Positions 19,144-27,551 of a DNA stretch of 64,000 bases are shown here, in pieces. Source of the DNA: Desulfovibrio sp. X2 (GTDB taxonomy: Bacteria > Desulfobacterota > Desulfovibrionia > Desulfovibrionales > Desulfovibrionaceae). Both the position numbers and the translations under genes were made by a program. The notes under the pieces are model-generated. The model did not search any database. It had not been told where the DNA came from and worked only from the letters and a program-made list of their open reading frames with translations. The stretch is taken from positions 1 to 64,000 of the forward strand of contig NZ_ATHV01000019.1 in NCBI RefSeq assembly GCF_000422205.1, written 5' to 3'. Positions within the stretch are counted from its first letter, which is position 1. Every line of letters begins with the position of its first letter.

Positions 19144-19799
19144 GGCGCTTCGACCTCTCGGTCTACCTGGTCACGGACCGCCCCCTGTGCCTCGGGCGGC
19201 AGCTCGTCGACGTGGTGGGCGAGGCCGTGGCCGGAGGCGTGACGCTCGTGCAGCTCAGGGAGAAGGACGCGCAGACGCGCGAGTTCGTGGAGCTCGCCAG
19301 GGCCGTGAAGGCCCTGCTCGATCCCTTCGGCGTGCCCCTGCTCATCAACGACCGCGTGGACGTGGCCCTGGCCTGCGGCGCGGCCGGAGTGCACGTGGGG
19401 CAGAAGGACATGAATCCCGCGGACGTGCGCGCCATCGTGCAGGGTACGCTCGGTCCCGACGCCGTCGTCGGACTCTCCGTGGAGAGCGAGGAGCTGGCCC
19501 TGGCGGCCCGCGACCTGCCCGTGGACTATCTCGGCGCCGGGCCGGTCTTCGCCACGACCACCAAGAAGGACGCCGCGCCGGTCATCGGGCTTGCCGGGCT
19601 TTCGCGCATCGTCGAGCTGGCCGGACGGCCGGTGGTGGGCATCGGCGCCATCGGCGCGGACAACGCCGCCGGCGTCATCCGGGCGGGCGCGGCAGGCGTG
19701 GCCGTGGTCTCGGCCGTGTGCTCCGCCCCCGCGCCGCGCGAGGCCGCAGCCAGGCTGGCCGACGTGGTGCGCGCGGCACGGGGCGTGCAAGGCTCGTAG
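19140..19799 (+). CDS. thiE: Thiamine-phosphate synthase
   Basis: Joins HMP-PP and HET-P to thiamine phosphate. 219 residues, single TIM barrel: YLVTDRPLCLGRQLVDVV, the QLREKDAQTREF strand-2 motif, LINDRVDVALACGAAGVHVG, then the phosphate-binding DYLGAGPVFATTTKKDA and VVGIGAIGADNAAGVIRAGA. The start overlaps the MTH1187-like gene by four bases. No TPP riboswitch was recognised in the 214 bases upstream of the pair. Confidence 0.94.
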   Translation: MRRFDLSVYLVTDRPLCLGRQLVDVVGEAVAGGVTLVQLREKDAQTREFVELARAVKALLDPFGVPLLINDRVDVALACGAAGVHVGQKDMNPADVRAIVQGTLGPDAVVGLSVESEELALAARDLPVDYLGAGPVFATTTKKDAAPVIGLAGLSRIVELAGRPVVGIGAIGADNAAGVIRAGAAGVAVVSAVCSAPAPREAAARLADVVRAARGVQGS

Positions 19800-19802
19800 C
19801 CC

Positions 19803-21440
19803 ATGCGCGTCCTGCTCCTGAACCTCACCCGCTTCGGCGACCTGATCCAGAGCCAGCTCTGCATCTCGGGCCTGGCTTCGCAGGGCCACGAGGTCCATCT
19901 GGCCTGTCTGGAGAATTTCCGCGCGGCCGCCGGGCTGCTCGACGGCCTCTCAGGCGTCGCCGCGCTGCCGGGTTCGCGCCTTGTGGCCGGACCGGGCGCG
20001 GACTGGCGCCGGATGCTCTCCTCGTTCTGGGAGTGGGGCGAAGAGGTCCGGCGCAGCATGGCGCCCGAGCGCGTGGTGAACATCACCCCCTCGCTCGCCG
20101 GGCGCGTCCTGGCGCGGCATTTCGCGGCCGTCGGCGCCTTTGGCGCCGCTTCCGGAACATCGCCGGTCGAGCAGGTCGGGCTCTGCCTGGACGAGGAGGG
20201 CTTCAGCCTGGACACGAGCCCGTGGGCGGCCTTTCTGCAGACCGCGAGCAGGCATCGCGGCACGAGTCCCTTCAACGTGGCCGACATCTTCTGCCGCGTG
20301 GCCGGACTCGGCGCCGGGGAATGCCCTCCGGCCCTGCGCCTGGCCGGTCCGGACGCCGCGAACCGCGCCCGGGTGGATGCGCTCCTAGCGGAACTCGAGG
20401 CCACGGTCCTGTCAGGCCTGCCCGAGACTCCCGGCAAGGCTCCGGGCGGGCTGGTGGCCCTGCAGCTCGGCGCGAGCGAGGAGAGGCGACGCTGGCCGCT
20501 GGAATATTTTGCCTGCCTGGGCCGCCTGCTCTGGGAAAAATGCGCCGCCCTGCCGGTGCTCCTGGGCGGGCCCGGCGAGCAGCGGCTGGCCGAGCGCTAT
20601 GCCGCGCAGGCCGACCACCCGCACATCTCCCTGGTGGGCCGCACGTCGCTTCCCGAGCTGGCCGCCGTGCTCACGCGCGCACGCCTCCTGGTGACCAACG
20701 ACACGGGCACCATGCACCTGGCCGCCGGGCTCTCCACGCCCGTGCTGGCGGTCTTCCTGTGCACCGCCCAGCCCTGGGACACCGGCCCCTACCTCGAGGG
20801 AGCGCTCTGCCTCGAGCCGGACATGGACTGCCACCCCTGCGCCTTCGGCGCGCCCTGCGCGCGCGGCGAGGCCTGCCGCAAGGCCATAGGGCCCGAGGGC
20901 GTGTTCGCCGCGGCCGCGGCGTGCCTTGCCGGGCAGGGATGGGGAGACGCCGCGCCGTGCGGCTCCCGAGCCTTCGTGGCGGGACGCGACGCCTGGGGGT
21001 ATCTCGGGCTCACGCGCCTGGGCGAGCACGCGCCGGACGACCGCCAGGCGTGGCTTCTGGTGCAGCGCGCCTTCTATCGTCAGTTCCTTGACGGGGTGGA
21101 CTCCCCGGACCTTTCCGGCCTGCCGCCGCTTTCAGGGACGGCCCGGGCCGAGCTCGCCGCGCCCTTGGCAGAGGCCTCCGGCCTGATCACGCTGCTCTCG
21201 AGCCAGGGCACGCTTTTGCTGCGCGACCCGCTGCCCGCCTTCAAGACCAAGTTCCTGGCCTCCTGGCAGCGCCTGACCGCGCGCCTGCAGGCCGATCCCC
21301 GCCTGGCTCCCCTCGGCTGGCTGCTGGCCACCCAGGGCGAGGAGCGCGGGGACAACCTCGCGGACATACTGTCCCTTATCCGCCGTTTCCAGGCGGGGCT
21401 GGCCGCACTGGCCGGGCTCTGCGCCTCCAGTGCCGATTAA
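19803..21440 (+). CDS. Glycosyltransferase family 9 (heptosyltransferase-like) with C-terminal extension
   Basis: 545 residues. The first ~360 resemble GT9 ADP-heptose:LPS heptosyltransferases: MRVLLLNLTRFGDLIQSQLC at the N-terminus, ARLLVTNDTGTMHLAAGLST and a cysteine-bearing LEPDMDCHPCAFGAPCARG stretch near residue 345. The last ~180 residues are an added helical region without a recognised domain. It starts three bases after thiE, so it may be cotranscribed, though no functional link is apparent. Acceptor sugar unknown; a surface polysaccharide role is inferred. Confidence 0.85.
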   Translation: MRVLLLNLTRFGDLIQSQLCISGLASQGHEVHLACLENFRAAAGLLDGLSGVAALPGSRLVAGPGADWRRMLSSFWEWGEEVRRSMAPERVVNITPSLAGRVLARHFAAVGAFGAASGTSPVEQVGLCLDEEGFSLDTSPWAAFLQTASRHRGTSPFNVADIFCRVAGLGAGECPPALRLAGPDAANRARVDALLAELEATVLSGLPETPGKAPGGLVALQLGASEERRRWPLEYFACLGRLLWEKCAALPVLLGGPGEQRLAERYAAQADHPHISLVGRTSLPELAAVLTRARLLVTNDTGTMHLAAGLSTPVLAVFLCTAQPWDTGPYLEGALCLEPDMDCHPCAFGAPCARGEACRKAIGPEGVFAAAAACLAGQGWGDAAPCGSRAFVAGRDAWGYLGLTRLGEHAPDDRQAWLLVQRAFYRQFLDGVDSPDLSGLPPLSGTARAELAAPLAEASGLITLLSSQGTLLLRDPLPAFKTKFLASWQRLTARLQADPRLAPLGWLLATQGEERGDNLADILSLIRRFQAGLAALAGLCASSAD

Positions 21441-21500
21441 CGGCACGCTTCTTGAATATTTTCCCGGCAGGAAAAAGCCACCCCCACGGAGGAGAGTGCC

Positions 21501-22100
21501 ATGATCGTTGTCGACGGACGCGAAGCTCCCATCGAGATCGCGCAATTCCAGAACCTGGAGCAGATTCTGCTCACCGTCATGTCCGACGAGTACATGAACG
21601 ACCGCGTCGTCACCGACGTTCTGCTGAACCAGGAGAACTTTTCCGAGATCTACCCCCACCAGGCCGAGGACATCCCGGCCTCCGAGGTCAAGCAGCTCGA
21701 GATCGTGACCATGGGCGTGAACGAGATGGCGGTGAACATCACCCGCGAGCTCTACAAGGTCGTGACGCTCATGGACTCCGGCGCCAAGAAGGTCTCCGGC
21801 CTCTTCCGCCAGGCCGACGACGCCGAGGCCCTGGAGATGTACCAGGACCTGCTGGACGTGACCCGCGACTTCTTCAGCATGGTCGCCGTGCTGCGCGACG
21901 AGTTCACGCTCAAGCAGAACAAGCAGTTCGGCACCGCCGTGGACGACCTTTCGAACCTCTTCGGCGAGATGCTCGAGGTGACCGAGAACGAGGACTGGAT
22001 CCTCCTCTCCGATCTGCTCGAATACGAATACATTCCGGCCGTGCAGCGGTGGAAGCAGGTCATCGCCAAGCTGCGCGAGGATATCCGGGACGTCCAGTAG
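21501..22100 (+). CDS. Conserved-looking hypothetical protein, helical, 199 aa
   Basis: I do not recognise a family. The protein is acidic and almost all helical by composition, without signal peptide or membrane segment. It is preceded by a strong GGAGGAGAG site and followed after nine bases by a second small helical gene, also with GGAGG, so the two form an operon. Sequence features include MIVVDGREAPIEIAQFQNLE at the start and a QRWKQVIAKLREDIRDVQ end. A structural or chaperone-like partner role with the next gene is only a guess. Confidence 0.8.
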   Translation: MIVVDGREAPIEIAQFQNLEQILLTVMSDEYMNDRVVTDVLLNQENFSEIYPHQAEDIPASEVKQLEIVTMGVNEMAVNITRELYKVVTLMDSGAKKVSGLFRQADDAEALEMYQDLLDVTRDFFSMVAVLRDEFTLKQNKQFGTAVDDLSNLFGEMLEVTENEDWILLSDLLEYEYIPAVQRWKQVIAKLREDIRDVQ

Positions 22101-22109
22101 GAGGACGCC

Positions 22110-22463
22110 ATGTCCGAGAAGATAAAGATGCTCGACGATGCCCTGGCCATGAGCGAGGCCGAACTCGGCTTCCTGGCCGAGGGAGATTTCGAGAAGGCCG
22201 AGGAGAGTTCCGCCAGGCGGGGAGAGATCATCCGCCAGGTGCTCTCCATGAAGGACGAGACTTCGCCCGACGCGCTGCTGGACAAGCTGAACCAGCTGAA
22301 GAACATGCAGGGCCGCCTGACGGCCGAGGCCAAGCGCCTGCACGCCGAGCTCAAGGAAGACCTTGTGCGCGTGCGCCAGGAGACGGGCCGCTTCGGCGGC
22401 TACAAGCAGGCCGCGGGCATGCGCTCGCCGGTCCAGAGCCGCTACATCAGCAAGCGCGGCTAG
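22110..22463 (+). CDS. Small coiled-coil hypothetical protein, 117 aa
   Basis: Charged helical protein (MSEKIKMLDDALAMSEAELG; MQGRLTAEAKRLHAELKEDL) with predicted coiled-coil character over most of its length and a basic C-terminus. Size and helix pattern recall FlgN/FliT-type flagellar chaperones, but no motif proves that and no flagellar genes lie nearby. Second gene after the 199-residue protein, with GGAGG nine bases before its ATG. Followed directly by a dispersed hairpin element. Confidence 0.75.
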   Translation: MSEKIKMLDDALAMSEAELGFLAEGDFEKAEESSARRGEIIRQVLSMKDETSPDALLDKLNQLKNMQGRLTAEAKRLHAELKEDLVRVRQETGRFGGYKQAAGMRSPVQSRYISKRG

Positions 22464-22478
22464 CCCGCGTTCGGAGCA

Positions 22479-22596
22479 CTGAAAAGGCGCCGTCCGCCTC
22501 GTCACCGCGAAAAGTTCAAACCCTCGCGTATGTCATGGTACGCGTCGGCCTTGAACTTTTCTTGCTCCTTGCATCCGACACCTTGTGAGCGGCCTG
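22479..22596. repeat. Dispersed hairpin element, copy 1
   Basis: 118-base element that matches 48532-48647. Outer flanks are shared: CTGAAAA then GCGCCGTC at the left and TTGCTCCTTGCA ... GAGCGG at the right. The centre is a hairpin with arms AAAAGTTCAA (22510-22519) and TTGAACTTTT (22551-22560) and an inner CGCGTA/TACGCG stem (22525-22530, 22539-22544). The stem sequence differs from copy 2 while pairing is kept. Lies just after the 117-residue gene. Confidence 0.75.
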
Positions 22597-22810
22597 CGAA
22601 AAAGAGTCGGCCATCGATCTGAAGCGCGGCCAGGCCGCGTTCCTCCGGGTGGAAGGGGACGGGGCGGAGAGCCCCGTCCCCGCCTTCCCGCCCCTTTCTT
22701 CCGATCCTTTTCATAATAGCCTTTCGGATCGCGCCCCTGGTGGGCCTTCCGCCGTTTTCCGCCGTTTCTCCGCTTGTCAGGCGCGGGGGAGATGGTTACT
22801 CAGGGTACCC

Positions 22811-23644
22811 ATGCTGACGAGGACCTTCTGCCATCTGCCCGGAGTGGGCGTGCGCACCGAGGAGAAGCTCTGGGCCGCGGGCGTCCGCGGCTGGGACGAC
22901 TTCGCCCTTGCCGCGCCCCTGCTTTCCGCCCACCGCCACGCCCAGGCCGCCGCCCTGCTCGACGAGTCGCGCGAGCGCCTGGAGGCGGGCGACGCGGAGT
23001 TCTTCGCCGCCAGGCTGCCCGCCCAGGAGCACTGGCGGCTGTGGCCGCACTTCAGGGACGCCACGGCCTACGTGGACATCGAGACCACCGGACTCGGCCG
23101 CGGCAACGACCACATCACCTCCATCGCCCTGTTCGACGGCAGGAGCCTGCGCACCTACGTGCACGGCCGGAATCTCGAGTCGTTCCAGGACGACATCCTC
23201 GACTACAAGCTGCTCGTGACCTACAACGGCCGCTCCTTCGACGCGCCCTTCATCGAGCGCGAGATGAGGATCGTCCTGCCCAAGGCCCACGTGGACCTGC
23301 GCTTCGTGCTGAAAAGGGTGGGGCTGACCGGCGGGCTCAAGCGCTGCGAGAAGGCGCTGGGGCTCGACCGCGCGGAACTCGACGGGGTGGACGGCTACTT
23401 CGCCGTGCTGCTCTGGAAGCGTTTCCTGGACACGGGCGACGAGAAGGCCCTGCAGACGCTGCTGGCCTACAACGCGGAGGATGTGCTGAACCTGGGCACG
23501 CTCCTGCGCTACGCCTCGGAGCGCCTCCTCGCCGCCACGCCCTTCGCCTCGGACGTGTCCCTGCCGTGCTGCGCGCCCGTGGACAACCCCCATCAGGCCG
23601 ACGAGGCGCTGGTGCGGCGGCTGAAGTCCATCTACTACCGCTGA
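22811..23644 (+). CDS. RNase H-like exonuclease-fold protein (YprB type)
   Basis: 277 residues. An N-terminal region with a helix-hairpin-helix-like FCHLPGVGVRTEEKLWAAGV is followed by a DnaQ/RNase H-like domain from about residue 95: AYVDIETTGLGRGND supplies the DxE pair, LVTYNGRSFDAPFIEREM the middle motif, and LAYNAEDVLNLGTLLRYA the last Asp. This layout matches the predicted 3'-5' exonuclease-like YprB family; substrate unknown. Start ATG 22811 chosen because the upstream frame is low-complexity; SD is weak. The stop lies inside an 8-bp tandem repeat. Confidence 0.82.
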   Translation: MLTRTFCHLPGVGVRTEEKLWAAGVRGWDDFALAAPLLSAHRHAQAAALLDESRERLEAGDAEFFAARLPAQEHWRLWPHFRDATAYVDIETTGLGRGNDHITSIALFDGRSLRTYVHGRNLESFQDDILDYKLLVTYNGRSFDAPFIEREMRIVLPKAHVDLRFVLKRVGLTGGLKRCEKALGLDRAELDGVDGYFAVLLWKRFLDTGDEKALQTLLAYNAEDVLNLGTLLRYASERLLAATPFASDVSLPCCAPVDNPHQADEALVRRLKSIYYR

Positions 23645-23680
23645 TCTGCTGATCTGCTGATCTGCTGATCCGCTGATCCG
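23641..23680. repeat. 8-bp tandem repeat across the stop codon of the RNase H-like gene
   Basis: Three copies of CTGATCTG then two of CTGATCCG, head to tail. The TGA stop of the preceding gene is the TGA of the first unit. Such repeats can change copy number by slippage; with a unit of 8 bases a change after the stop would not alter the protein. Confidence 0.9.
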
Positions 23681-23767
23681 CCTGCTTGCCGACAGCGCCC
23701 GGCCTGCGCCGGTGATGCGTACCCGTTTTCTCTTCCCCGAAAGCTCTTCTGCGAACTCCTCCGCGAA

Positions 23768-25432
23768 CTACTCCGAGAACCCCGGCGGCAGTCCGTTCGG
23801 GGACGGTTCGGGCGCGGGCGGCTCAGCGCCTTGCGCGCCGTCCGTCCCCTTCTTCTTCGGCGTGTAGATGAGGCGCAGGCCCGCACCCTCGGCCGCGGCG
23901 CGAAGACTGCCCGTGCGCGGGCGAAGCGCGTCCTTGGCGCGGACCACGATGGCCTTGCTCCCGCGCACGGGATTCACGGCCGGGCAGTGGTGCTCGCAGA
24001 AGCCGCAGCCCGCGCAGCGCTTGGCGTCCACGTGCGGCACGCGCACCGGGTTGTCCGGCTCGGGCTTGAACGAAATCGCGTCGTAGGGGCAGACCTCGTC
24101 GCAGACCAGGCACTTCTTCTTTTTTTCCCAGGCCAGACAATCCTTGCGTTCGATATACGCCGTGCCGAGCTTGGCGAAGAGCCGGTCCCCGGGCGCGACG
24201 ACGCGGATGGCCGCCGTGGGGCAGGCGGGCGCGCAGGCGTGGCAGAGCGGATTGCAGAAGCCCTTCACCGGCGTGACCACCGGGCTGAACATGCCAAGGC
24301 CCCCGGCGGCCAGCCAGGCGGGCTGCAGCGTGTTCGTGGGGCAGGCCGTGGCGCACAGCCCGCAGCGCACGCAGCGGGCCAGGAAGTCCTGCTCGGGCAG
24401 GGCGCCGGGCGGGCGCAGCACGCCGGGGCCGTTCCCCTTTGCAAGGGCCGCGCCCAGGGCCGGGCCGTAGAGCCCGAGGGCTGCCGCGCCCGCGCCGAGG
24501 GCCGCGCCGCCGACCAGGGTGCGGCGCAGGGGCGAGAAGGCCGCCTGCTCCGTGCGTGTAAAGCCGAATCGTACGACGTCTTGTGGGCACGTATCGCGGC
24601 AGCGCAGGCACTTGAGGCATTCGGCGTGGTCCGTGGCCGTGAAATCGCTTCCTATTGCCCCGGCAGGACAGGCGCGGGCGCAGGCGCCGCAGGAGGTGCA
24701 GCCCTCGCCGACCGTGCGGCACCAGGGCGCGAGGCGGGAAAGGAGCCCCAGGGCCGCTCCGGCGGGGCAGAGGCAGCGGCACCAGACGCGGCTGCCCAGG
24801 AGCCCGAGCCCGAAGGCCAGGGCGAAGAAGAGCAGGGTGAAGGAGAGGGTGGCGTAGGAGGGCAGCTTGACCTCCGCGAAGGCCAGGCCCGTCGCGCCGA
24901 GGCCGCGGGCCAGGGGATCGATCACCCGAAGCCCGGCGTCCGCCAGGCGGGAGAGCCCTTCGCGCCCCGCAAGGCCCCACAGGCGCGCGGCCAGGGGCAG
25001 AGGCGCGGCCCAGAAGGCCAGGGAGACGCCGCACGCGGCCGCGGACAGAAGCCCGGCCAGCACGCCGAACTTGAGGCGCCGGGGCAGGGTACGGCCGCCC
25101 GCGCGCGGCACGTTCCTCCTCTTGCCCGCCAGCCTGCGTAGGAGCGGGTCGGTGATGTCCAGCATGGCCCCGAAGGGGCAGACCCAGCCGCAGAACGCCC
25201 GTCCGAGGACGAGGCCCGAGGCCAGGACCGCGAGGCCCGGCAGGATGGCGAGGCTCACGGAACGGTCCGCCACGGCGGCCAGCAGGGCTGCGGCCGGGTC
25301 CAGGCGCACGAGGAGGTCGCGGCCTGGAGCGAATGGGACTGCAGAGCCGCCGACAAGCGCCTCCGCCGTGCCCAGGGCCAGGAGCGCGAAGAGGACGAGG
25401 CAGACGGTCTGGACGACGCGGCGCAGAGTCAT
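23768..25432 (-). CDS. Membrane-bound 4Fe-4S ferredoxin protein, NapH/MauN-like
   Basis: 554 residues. The N-terminal half has about five membrane segments and the paired NapH-type motifs GRAFCGWVCPFGAMLD and RVWCRCLCPAGAALG. The C-terminal half carries four further 4Fe-4S sets: CTSCGACARACPAGA, CLKCLRCRDTCP, CVRCGLCATACPTNT, and a final region with CLVCDEVCPYDA and CAGCGFCEHHCPAVNP. These proteins pass electrons between quinol and periplasmic or cytoplasmic partners. It follows the DUF362 gene by 12 bases; the pair probably acts together in an unknown redox or maturation step. The tail past residue 515 is low-complexity. Confidence 0.87.
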   Translation of the reverse strand: MTLRRVVQTVCLVLFALLALGTAEALVGGSAVPFAPGRDLLVRLDPAAALLAAVADRSVSLAILPGLAVLASGLVLGRAFCGWVCPFGAMLDITDPLLRRLAGKRRNVPRAGGRTLPRRLKFGVLAGLLSAAACGVSLAFWAAPLPLAARLWGLAGREGLSRLADAGLRVIDPLARGLGATGLAFAEVKLPSYATLSFTLLFFALAFGLGLLGSRVWCRCLCPAGAALGLLSRLAPWCRTVGEGCTSCGACARACPAGAIGSDFTATDHAECLKCLRCRDTCPQDVVRFGFTRTEQAAFSPLRRTLVGGAALGAGAAALGLYGPALGAALAKGNGPGVLRPPGALPEQDFLARCVRCGLCATACPTNTLQPAWLAAGGLGMFSPVVTPVKGFCNPLCHACAPACPTAAIRVVAPGDRLFAKLGTAYIERKDCLAWEKKKKCLVCDEVCPYDAISFKPEPDNPVRVPHVDAKRCAGCGFCEHHCPAVNPVRGSKAIVVRAKDALRPRTGSLRAAAEGAGLRLIYTPKKKGTDGAQGAEPPAPEPSPNGLPPGFSE

Positions 25433-25444
25433 CGCGTGCGGCGC

Positions 25445-26362
25445 CTAGAGCGTCACCTGCCGGATCTCGAGGGCTTCGAGGTCCATGCGGCCGAGCCCGC
25501 GCTCGGCGGCCTGCCGCACGTGGCCGACCTGGCGCGCCTTGAAGCGCCTGCCGTACCACTCGAAGGCCTCCACGGCATAGGCGTCCGCGGCCACGGGATC
25601 GGCCGAGGCGATGACCGTGTCCTCCCTGAGCACCTTGCCCGGGCCGCCCGGTCCGTTGGTGGACAGCACGTAGATCGCGTCGATCACCACCAGGGCGGGC
25701 TTGAGCCTGGTGTTCAGGTCCACGATGGCCGTGTCCAGGTCGTAGCGCGAGTGCATCACCCCGCGGTTTCGGACGAGCCCCATCATTCCCTTGAGAGAGA
25801 GGCTGACGCCCGCCGAGCTGTGCGACTTGGCCGTGGGCGCGGCGATGAGCACGTCGGCGTCCAGGGCCTCGCGCAGAAAGACGTTGGACTCCATCTCCCT
25901 GGCCCCGGGGATCGCGGCCTCGCGGAAGAAGCGCTCCGCGCTCGGGGCCTGCACGATGTCCGGCCCGACGTCCCTGCAGGCCGCGCGGATGCCCGTGCGT
26001 TCGAGACAGGCCTCGGCCGAGGCCAGGGGGTTGTCCATGACCAGGATGCTCGACGCGCCCGCCTCCTTGCACATGAGGGCGATGGCGGAGACCACGGCCG
26101 GGTGGGTTACGGCGCCGGAGGCGGCGTCCGTGGCGAAGCTCATGTTGGGCTTGACGAGCACCTTCTGGCCGGGGCGGACGAAGCGCTTCATGCCCCCCAG
26201 AAGCTCCACGGCCGAGCGCGTGGCCGCGGCCGGATCCCCCTTGGCCACGCCGACGTCGGGCTCGGCCGCGGCCAGGAGGCGGGACGGGGCGAAGAGGGAG
26301 GCTCCGGCGGCCAGCCAGAGCGCTCCGGACATCTGCCATTTGAGGAAATCCCTGCGCTGCAT
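25445..26362 (-). CDS. DUF362-domain protein with twin-arginine-type leader
   Basis: 305 residues beginning MQRRDFLKWQMSGALWLAAG, an RRDFLK Tat signal with hydrophobic core and an AAA cleavage zone near residue 30. The body is a DUF362 domain: VLVKPNMSF, SILVMDNPLAS, APTAKSHSSAGVSLSLKGMM and LVVIDAIYVLSTNGPGGPG. Start ATG 26362 follows GGGGAGGC; a longer frame upstream lacks support. DUF362 proteins often pair with ferredoxin-like proteins, as here. Likely exported folded; reaction unknown. Confidence 0.87.
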   Translation of the reverse strand: MQRRDFLKWQMSGALWLAAGASLFAPSRLLAAAEPDVGVAKGDPAAATRSAVELLGGMKRFVRPGQKVLVKPNMSFATDAASGAVTHPAVVSAIALMCKEAGASSILVMDNPLASAEACLERTGIRAACRDVGPDIVQAPSAERFFREAAIPGAREMESNVFLREALDADVLIAAPTAKSHSSAGVSLSLKGMMGLVRNRGVMHSRYDLDTAIVDLNTRLKPALVVIDAIYVLSTNGPGGPGKVLREDTVIASADPVAADAYAVEAFEWYGRRFKARQVGHVRQAAERGLGRMDLEALEIRQVTL

Positions 26363-26596
26363 GGGTGCCTCCCCGGGCGCGCGGCGCCCGGACTCTGCTG
26401 CGGTGCATCCTGCCGCGGCCCCGGCCGGAGCCTTCCGGAGGGGCCATGAATACGGATAATGGTCGAGAGCGGGCCGGGGGGCAAGTGGGGAATGTCCGAA
26501 AGGCCGGCCCATTCCTCGCGTTCGGCGCCGCATGGCCTGCCGGACGCCGCAACGGGGGCGGAAGGAGATTGCGCCGCGGGGAAAGCGGCGCGCGGC

Positions 26597-27511
26597 TCAG
26601 GCCGTTGTGCCGCGGTAGAAGGCCAGCTGCGCGGCGTGGGGGCGGAAGGCCTCGAGGAGCTCTTCCTGGGCCGCGGGCGGCATGGGGCGGAACTCGCGCG
26701 CCACCTTGGCCGCGATGCGCACGTGGTCCGGCATGCCGCAGCCCGCGAGCACGAGGTCCACGTCCTGGGAGAGCGCGAAGCGCAGCAGCAGCTCGGGCGT
26801 GACGTGGCCCTGGGGGAAGATGTAGTGGCCGCCGCCGAAGACCTTCATGCCGACGACGGCCATGCCACGGGCCCTGGCCGCCGGGACCACGCGGTCCAGG
26901 AAGCCGGGCAGCGCGCCCTCGGCCACGTTCACGGGCAGGAGCACGCTGTCCAGGGGCCAATGGGTCACGCAGTGCAGCAGCACGTCCGGGTCGTGATGGC
27001 CGGTCACGCCGATGTGGCGCACGAGGCCCCGGGCCTTGGCGTCCGTGAACGCCGTGAGCGCTCCGCCGGGTCCCTCGATGCGGGCGATGTCCTCCGCCGT
27101 GCGCACGTCGTGGATCTGCCACAGGTCCAGGTGGTCCGTGCCCAGTGTGCGCAGGCTGTTCTCCAGGTCCTCGCGCGCGCCGTCCTGCTCGCGGCGGGCG
27201 GACTTGCTGGTCTGGAACACCCGCTCGCGCGCGCCGGGGTGCCTGGCCCAGGCGCGGCCCAGGTAGCCCTCGCTGCCCGAGTAGGCGGGCGCGGTGTCGA
27301 AATAGGTGACGCCCTCGGCCAGGGCCGTGTCGATGACCGCCTCTGCCCCGGCCTCCTCCCCGAAGGTGCGCAGGATCCCCTCGCCGCCGAGGCCCAGCCT
27401 GCTCACGCTGCGGCCCGTGGAGCCGAAGAAGGCGTCGGGCAGGGCGGCGGGAGCGGAAGCCGAGGGCTGGTTCGCGGACTGGCCGGGATGCTGTTCGGGG
27501 GCGTCGGGCAT
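26597..27511 (-). CDS. Aldo/keto reductase family protein
   Basis: 304 residues, TIM-barrel oxidoreductase. The catalytic set can be placed: Asp/Tyr in GVTYFDTAPAYSGSEGYLG, Lys in VFQTSKSARREQD, His in LDLWQIHDV. Its C-terminus lacks the 4Fe-4S cysteines of some AKR-ferredoxin fusions. Start ATG 27511 (MPDAPEQHPG) follows GAGGAAG; the first ~25 residues are low-complexity. It stands 40 bases after the DUF523-DUF1722 gene in the same direction. Substrate unknown. Confidence 0.88.
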   Translation of the reverse strand: MPDAPEQHPGQSANQPSASAPAALPDAFFGSTGRSVSRLGLGGEGILRTFGEEAGAEAVIDTALAEGVTYFDTAPAYSGSEGYLGRAWARHPGARERVFQTSKSARREQDGAREDLENSLRTLGTDHLDLWQIHDVRTAEDIARIEGPGGALTAFTDAKARGLVRHIGVTGHHDPDVLLHCVTHWPLDSVLLPVNVAEGALPGFLDRVVPAARARGMAVVGMKVFGGGHYIFPQGHVTPELLLRFALSQDVDLVLAGCGMPDHVRIAAKVAREFRPMPPAAQEELLEAFRPHAAQLAFYRGTTA

Positions 27512-27551
27512 GGTCTTCCTCGCGCAGGGGCTCGGGTGGGCTGGGCGCGGC

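Noticed and set aside
23823-27122. 1099-codon open frame on the minus strand
   Set aside because: Runs out of frame through the ferredoxin, DUF362 and aldo/keto reductase genes; its product is Arg/Pro/Gly-rich, as expected of a GC-rich shadow.
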